Assembly (NCBI GenBank): GCA_903852955.1
Contig: CAINSH010000175.1
Coordinates: 1 to 8,180 of the forward strand
DNA length: 8,180 nt
Direction of reading: 5' to 3'
From: an uncultured Actinomycetes bacterium
GTDB lineage: Bacteria > Actinomycetota > Actinomycetes > Nanopelagicales > Nanopelagicaceae
Part shown: piece after piece, positions 5,150 to 8,180 of the stretch
Layout: each line of letters begins with the position of its first letter
Numbering within the stretch: position 1 is the stretch's first letter
The notes under the pieces: model-generated
The model's database searches: none
Told to the model about the DNA's origin: nothing
The model's input: only the letters and a program-made list of their open reading frames with translations
Position numbers and translations under genes: made by a program

Positions 5150-5980
5150 GTGAGCACATATGCATATCTGGGACCAAAAGGAACATTCACCGAAGCTGCT
5201 CTAAAAAAGATCACTTCCTCCAACGATTCTCTAATCCCTTATGCAAATGTAACTGCCGCCCTTGATGCGGTCCGAGTTGGTAAAGCACATTTTGCATTAG
5301 TACCAATTGAAAACTCAGTTGAGGGTGTTGTTGCACGCACCCTTGATGAGTTAGCAACCGGGACTCCACTTTCAATTGTTGGTGAAGTTACTTTGCCGGT
5401 TTCTTTCGCACTCATGGCTAAACGTGACACCACAGATATTCGACGTATTGCGACTCATCCTCATGCCGAAGCCCAGTGCCGGGCGTATATCGCAGAAAAT
5501 TATCCAGACGCTGAACTAATCGCAACCGCTTCAACTGCAGCAGCGGCTGAAGCAATCGGCCGTGGTGAATTTGATGCAGCGATTGCAGCTCCTGTCGCTG
5601 CTGCGCATTACGGCTTAACTGTCATCGCCGATAACATCGGTGACATCGTCGGCGCAGTTACCCGATTTGTTTTAGTCTCAAAGCCAGCAACTCCACCTAA
5701 GGCAACCGGGTTCGACCGCACATCTTTAGCTGTCTTTATCGGCATTGACCATGCAGGTGCGTTGTTAGATATTTTGACTGAATTCGCCAAGCGCGACGTG
5801 AACTTAACTTTTATTCAATCACGTCCAACTGGTCGCGAACTCGGCCACTACCATTTCATTATTGATGCCGAGGGCCACGTTAACGACGCTCCAGTGAAGG
5901 AGACAGTCGAAGCGCTGCGAGCTATCTGTGAAGATATTCGTTTCCTTGGTTCATACCCACGAGAAAAGGCCGGCAAATGA
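5150..5980 (+). CDS. pheA: Prephenate dehydratase with C-terminal ACT domain
   Basis: This 276-residue enzyme converts prephenate to phenylpyruvate in phenylalanine synthesis. The catalytic domain spans about 1-180: [12 protein letters not shown] at 6-17, [11 protein letters not shown] at 51-61, [12 protein letters not shown] at 103-114, and VTRFVLV at 170-176, whose Thr171-Arg172-Phe173 is the active-site TRF motif. An ACT domain follows at about 192-268 and should bind phenylalanine for feedback control. The usual ESRP motif reads QSRP (223-226), a Glu-to-Gln change at the effector-binding loop, while the following [10 protein letters not shown] is ordinary. There is no fused chorismate mutase. 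The GTG start at 5150 is 3 nt after the preceding TAG and puts YLGPKG at the expected position. The stop overlaps the serS start (ATGA at 5977-5980), so the genes are probably translationally coupled. It is very likely essential for Phe synthesis unless a second copy exists elsewhere. Confidence 0.96.
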   Translation: MSTYAYLGPKGTFTEAALKKITSSNDSLIPYANVTAALDAVRVGKAHFALVPIENSVEGVVARTLDELATGTPLSIVGEVTLPVSFALMAKRDTTDIRRIATHPHAEAQCRAYIAENYPDAELIATASTAAAAEAIGRGEFDAAIAAPVAAAHYGLTVIADNIGDIVGAVTRFVLVSKPATPPKATGFDRTSLAVFIGIDHAGALLDILTEFAKRDVNLTFIQSRPTGRELGHYHFIIDAEGHVNDAPVKETVEALRAICEDIRFLGSYPREKAGK

Positions 5981-7236
5981 TCGACATTAAATTTATTCGC
6001 GACAATGCCGATGTAGTTCGTGCATCACAAATTGGCCGCGGGGAAGATGCTTCAGTTGTTGACCAAATCATCGCAATAGATGAAATTCGCCGAGAAGCAA
6101 TCGAAAAATTTGAAAAACTGCGCGCAGAACAAAACGTTTTATCTAAATCAGTTGGGGCAGCTAAAGGCGATGAAAAGAGCGCACTTCTTGAAAACGCTAA
6201 AGAGCTTGCAAGCAAAGTAAAAGAGGCAGATTCAAAAAGAGCTGAAGTCGAAGATCAAACCAAAGCTTTAGTAATGCAACTTTCAAATGTTTTAGATCCA
6301 GATGCGCCAATTGGCGGAGAAGCCGACTTTGTTGTTCTTGAACATGTTGGAACTCCACGTGTTTTTGATTTTGAACCAAAAGATCATGTGGAGCTTGGAA
6401 AACTATTAGGTGCAATTGATACCGAACGTGGCGCAAAAGTTGCCGGATCTAGGTCGTATTACTTAACCGGCTCTGGAGCTTTATTAGAGTTCGCACTCGT
6501 CAACTACGCAATTTCATCTGCGCTTAAGTCAGGTTTTGTCCCAGTTATCCCACCAGTGCTTGTTAATCCAGCAGCAATGGAAGGTACTGGTTTTCTTGGA
6601 CAGGCCGCCGAAAATGTTTATCGCATCGAAAAAGATGATGTCTATTTAGTTGGAACTTCTGAAGTTCCATTAGCTGCGATGCACATGGATGAGATTTTGC
6701 CAGGAGATAAACTCCCTATGCGCTATGCCGGATACTCATCATGTTTTCGTCGTGAAGCTGGAACGTATGGAAAAGATACGCGCGGAATTATCCGTGTTCA
6801 CCAGTTTGATAAAGTTGAAATGTTTTCTTTCTGCCATCCAGATCAGGCCAAGGAAGAACACCAACGTATTTTGCAATGGGAAAAAGATTTCCTTAATGCA
6901 ATGGAGATTCCATACCGAGTTATTGATGTGGCATCAGGAGATCTAGGATCTAGTGCTAACCGTAAATTTGACTGCGAAGCTTGGGTTCCAACCCAGAACG
7001 CTTATCGCGAAGTCACAAGTACATCTAACTGCACTGAGTTCCAAGCGCGTCGATTAAATATCCGCTACAAGGATTCCGAAGGCACAAAAGCAGTTGCCAC
7101 ACTTAACGGGACGTTGGTTGCGATTCCACGCATGATTGTTGCGATTCTTGAAAACCATCAAAATGCGGATGGAAGCGTAAATATTCCAAAGGCACTGCAA
7201 CCATTTCTTGGTAAAGAGCGATTTGAGTTGGTGTGA
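5977..7236 (+). CDS. serS: Seryl-tRNA synthetase (class II)
   Basis: This 419-residue cytosolic enzyme charges serine onto tRNA-Ser (and tRNA-Sec where present). The length is normal for bacterial SerRS. The N-terminal domain begins [14 protein letters not shown] and forms the tRNA-binding helical coiled coil at about 28-100, rich in Glu, Lys and Ala. Class II motif 1 surrounds [12 protein letters not shown] (185-196). [10 protein letters not shown] (227-236) shapes the serine pocket. Motif 2 runs [17 protein letters not shown] to [10 protein letters not shown] (249-283), with Arg258 and Arg259. [11 protein letters not shown] (350-360) binds serine/zinc-free substrate in the usual way. Motif 3 is [18 protein letters not shown] (376-393), with Arg385. 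The ATG overlaps the pheA stop as ATGA, and AAAGG about 9 nt upstream is a plausible Shine-Dalgarno sequence. A tRNA-Ser gene lies about 860 nt downstream, a substrate of this enzyme. No T-box or other leader control is visible. Confidence 0.98.
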   Translation: MIDIKFIRDNADVVRASQIGRGEDASVVDQIIAIDEIRREAIEKFEKLRAEQNVLSKSVGAAKGDEKSALLENAKELASKVKEADSKRAEVEDQTKALVMQLSNVLDPDAPIGGEADFVVLEHVGTPRVFDFEPKDHVELGKLLGAIDTERGAKVAGSRSYYLTGSGALLEFALVNYAISSALKSGFVPVIPPVLVNPAAMEGTGFLGQAAENVYRIEKDDVYLVGTSEVPLAAMHMDEILPGDKLPMRYAGYSSCFRREAGTYGKDTRGIIRVHQFDKVEMFSFCHPDQAKEEHQRILQWEKDFLNAMEIPYRVIDVASGDLGSSANRKFDCEAWVPTQNAYREVTSTSNCTEFQARRLNIRYKDSEGTKAVATLNGTLVAIPRMIVAILENHQNADGSVNIPKALQPFLGKERFELV

Positions 7237-8045
7237 GTAGACGCCCTAAATTAATTGCAACAGATTTAGATGGCACAATCGTTCAACATGACGGAACAAT
7301 AACTCAACGAACAATCGACGCTTTTACCAAAGCTCATTCTTTGGGTATTCAAATTTACTTTGTTACAGGCCGCCCACCACGTTGGATGAATGAAATCCGT
7401 GAAGCTTTTGGTTTTGGCGAAGCAATATGCGGAAACGGTGCGATGTTGTATGACTTGAGAAATCGAGAAGTTACCGAAGAGTGGTTGATTTCAAAAGAAG
7501 ATCAAATTGAAGTAGCTCGCCGTATGCGTAGTGCAATTCCTCATATATCTTTTGCAATTGAAACTCATGATTACTACCACCGAGAAAAATCCTATATTCC
7601 GCGCTGGGACATTGGGTTGGATAATGTTGGTGTAGAAAAAATTGAAGATGCTGCAAAAGGGCCAATTTTTAAGATGTTAGCCAGATGTAGTGGCGGGGAA
7701 CTAACCTCGGATCAAATGTTAGAAGTAGCATTAAAAGAATTAGATGGACTCGTAACGGTTACGCATTCAAACCCAGTTGAATCACTACTTGAAATTTCTG
7801 CACTCGGAATATCTAAAGGAACAACCCTTGCAAAAGTTGCAGCCCGTTTAGGAATTGACGCAGCCGATTGCGTTAGCTTTGGTGATAACCCAAATGATTT
7901 CCCAATGTTGCAATGGTGTGGGCGTTCATATGCCATGGCCGATGGACACCCTGATGGAATCAAATTTGCAACTGATGTAGCGCAATCACACCACCTAGAT
8001 GGCGTGGCGATGGTCATTGAAAAACTGCTAGATCTGCCCGCCTAA
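7233..8045 (+). CDS. Cof-type HAD-IIB family hydrolase
   Basis: This 270-residue haloacid dehalogenase-superfamily phosphatase has all four HAD motifs. The nucleophile is Asp11 in TDLDGT, with Asp13 as general acid/base. Motif II is Thr45 in FVTGRPPRW, motif III is Lys195 in GISKGTTL, and motif IV is GDNPND (217-222), with Asp218 and Asp222 binding Mg2+. The inserted cap between about residues 80 and 185 is the large C2 type of the Cof/HAD-IIB subfamily, which removes phosphate from sugar phosphates, flavin-nucleotide intermediates or pyridoxal phosphate. The substrate cannot be read from sequence. The GTG start overlaps the serS stop (GTGA at 7233-7236), so it is the coupled last gene of the operon. 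Translation begins [14 protein letters not shown], normal for the family. It could be a general housekeeping phosphatase; a link to the serS or pheA pathways is unproven. Confidence 0.93.
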   Translation: MSRRPKLIATDLDGTIVQHDGTITQRTIDAFTKAHSLGIQIYFVTGRPPRWMNEIREAFGFGEAICGNGAMLYDLRNREVTEEWLISKEDQIEVARRMRSAIPHISFAIETHDYYHREKSYIPRWDIGLDNVGVEKIEDAAKGPIFKMLARCSGGELTSDQMLEVALKELDGLVTVTHSNPVESLLEISALGISKGTTLAKVAARLGIDAADCVSFGDNPNDFPMLQWCGRSYAMADGHPDGIKFATDVAQSHHLDGVAMVIEKLLDLPA

Positions 8046-8052
8046 TATCTGA

Positions 8053-8076
8053 CCGATTTTTGACTAGGCCGATTTT
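8053..8076 (+). repeat. Direct repeat CCGATTTT, two copies 16 bp apart
   Basis: CCGATTTT occurs at 8053-8060 and 8069-8076 in the 48-bp gap between the HAD gene and tRNA-Ser, with 16 bp from start to start. The pair overlaps and flanks the putative -35 hexamer of the tRNA promoter. It may be a coincidence or part of upstream promoter architecture. There is no GC-rich hairpin in this gap, so the T-runs are not an obvious intrinsic terminator for the preceding operon. Confidence 0.4.
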
Positions 8077-8086
8077 CAGGTAACCT
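8060..8086 (+). promoter_or_regulatory. Putative promoter of tRNA-Ser
   Basis: TTGACT at 8060-8065 matches five of six bases of the TTGACA -35 consensus. TAACCT at 8081-8086 fits TAnnnT as the -10 element, with a 15-bp spacer (16 bp if TTTGAC is used). Normal spacing puts the start of transcription at about 8093-8094, at or one base before the mature 5' end of the tRNA. The spacer is short, so the assignment is tentative. Confidence 0.5.
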
Positions 8087-8093
8087 CTCCCAC

Positions 8094-8179
8094 GGAGGGC
8101 TCGCATAGCGGCCGAGTGCACCGGTCTTGAAAACCGGCAAACGAAAGTTTCGTGGGTTCAAATCCCACGCCCTCCGCCA
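8094..8179 (+). tRNA. tRNA-Ser (anticodon UGA) with encoded CCA
   Basis: This is a complete class II tRNA. The acceptor stem pairs GGAGGGC 8094-8100 with GCCCTCC 8169-8175, and the D stem pairs GCA 8103-8105 with TGC 8117-8119. The anticodon stem pairs CCGGT 8121-8125 with ACCGG 8133-8137 around CTTGAAA, giving anticodon TGA at 8128-8130, which reads UCN codons. The long variable arm (8138-8151) folds as AAAC-GAAA-GTTT, a stem with a GAAA tetraloop; this arm is the main recognition feature for SerRS. The T stem pairs GTGGG 8152-8156 with CCCAC 8164-8168. The discriminator is G8176, the serine type, followed by encoded CCA at 8177-8179. The gene that charges it, serS, lies upstream, separated by the HAD gene. 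One base of flanking sequence remains after the CCA. Confidence 0.97.
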
Positions 8180-8180
8180 G

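Noticed and set aside
8046..8093. Intrinsic terminator after the HAD gene, suggested by two T-runs.
   Set aside because: No GC-rich hairpin precedes either T-run. The T-runs belong to the direct repeat CCGATTTT and the putative tRNA promoter.
1..8180. Mobile element, attachment site next to the tRNAs, CRISPR array or riboswitch.
   Set aside because: There is no transposase or integrase, no repeated tRNA 3' end, no spaced repeat series, and no leader longer than about 50 nt. All genes are core functions.

Overview
The window (about 8.2 kb) is a compact chromosomal segment from an actinobacterium with moderate-to-low GC. The actinobacterial signs are a CrgA divisome protein, a PASTA-domain PknB kinase with its PP2C phosphatase, and an order tRNA-Ala, ppiA, rhomboid, crgA, trpG/pabA, pknB. 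As I recall it, that order closely follows the block beside dnaA/gyrA in Mycobacterium and Streptomyces. AT-leaning codon use, gene overlaps of a few bases and very short spacers suggest a streamlined genome such as freshwater Nanopelagicales (acI). That lineage call is inference; there is no 16S or other decisive marker here.

Layout. Positions 19-91 are tRNA-Ala(UGC), followed 4 nt later by a cytosolic cyclophilin (ppiA) and an overlapping rhomboid protease gene with a TTG start. A 56-bp convergent gap (1135-1190) follows. It holds a perfect DnaA box, two degenerate ones and an AT-rich hairpin. crgA (minus) and trpG/pabA (plus) diverge from a spacer of at most 34 bp. trpG converges on pknB (minus), and both stop codons lie in one CTTAAG palindrome. 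pstP lies upstream of pknB and overlaps its start by 4 nt. A 33-bp divergent spacer at 4436-4468 separates pstP from a plus-strand operon: glycerophosphodiester phosphodiesterase, prephenate dehydratase (pheA), seryl-tRNA synthetase (serS) and a Cof-type HAD phosphatase. The window closes with a promoter and a complete tRNA-Ser(UGA) with encoded CCA.

How the genes work together. CrgA, PknB and PstP belong to the actinobacterial growth and division control module. PknB carries external PASTA sensor domains, and PstP reverses its phosphorylation. The locus lacks pknA, pbpA and rodA between pstP and pknB, and no FHA gene lies directly upstream of pstP. PstP is only the soluble catalytic domain. 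trpG/pabA feeds tryptophan and/or folate synthesis, and pheA feeds phenylalanine synthesis. The second operon joins lipid-headgroup turnover, Phe synthesis and serine tRNA charging, with a serine tRNA gene just downstream.

All the proteins are recognisable core families and I see no undescribed protein system. The most interesting signals are non-coding: the DnaA-box cluster, the 4-nt tRNA-to-mRNA junction, promoters positioned for leaderless transcripts, and a promoter that would start almost at the first base of tRNA-Ser. No mobile element, CRISPR array or riboswitch was seen. Every stretch without a gene is under 60 bp.
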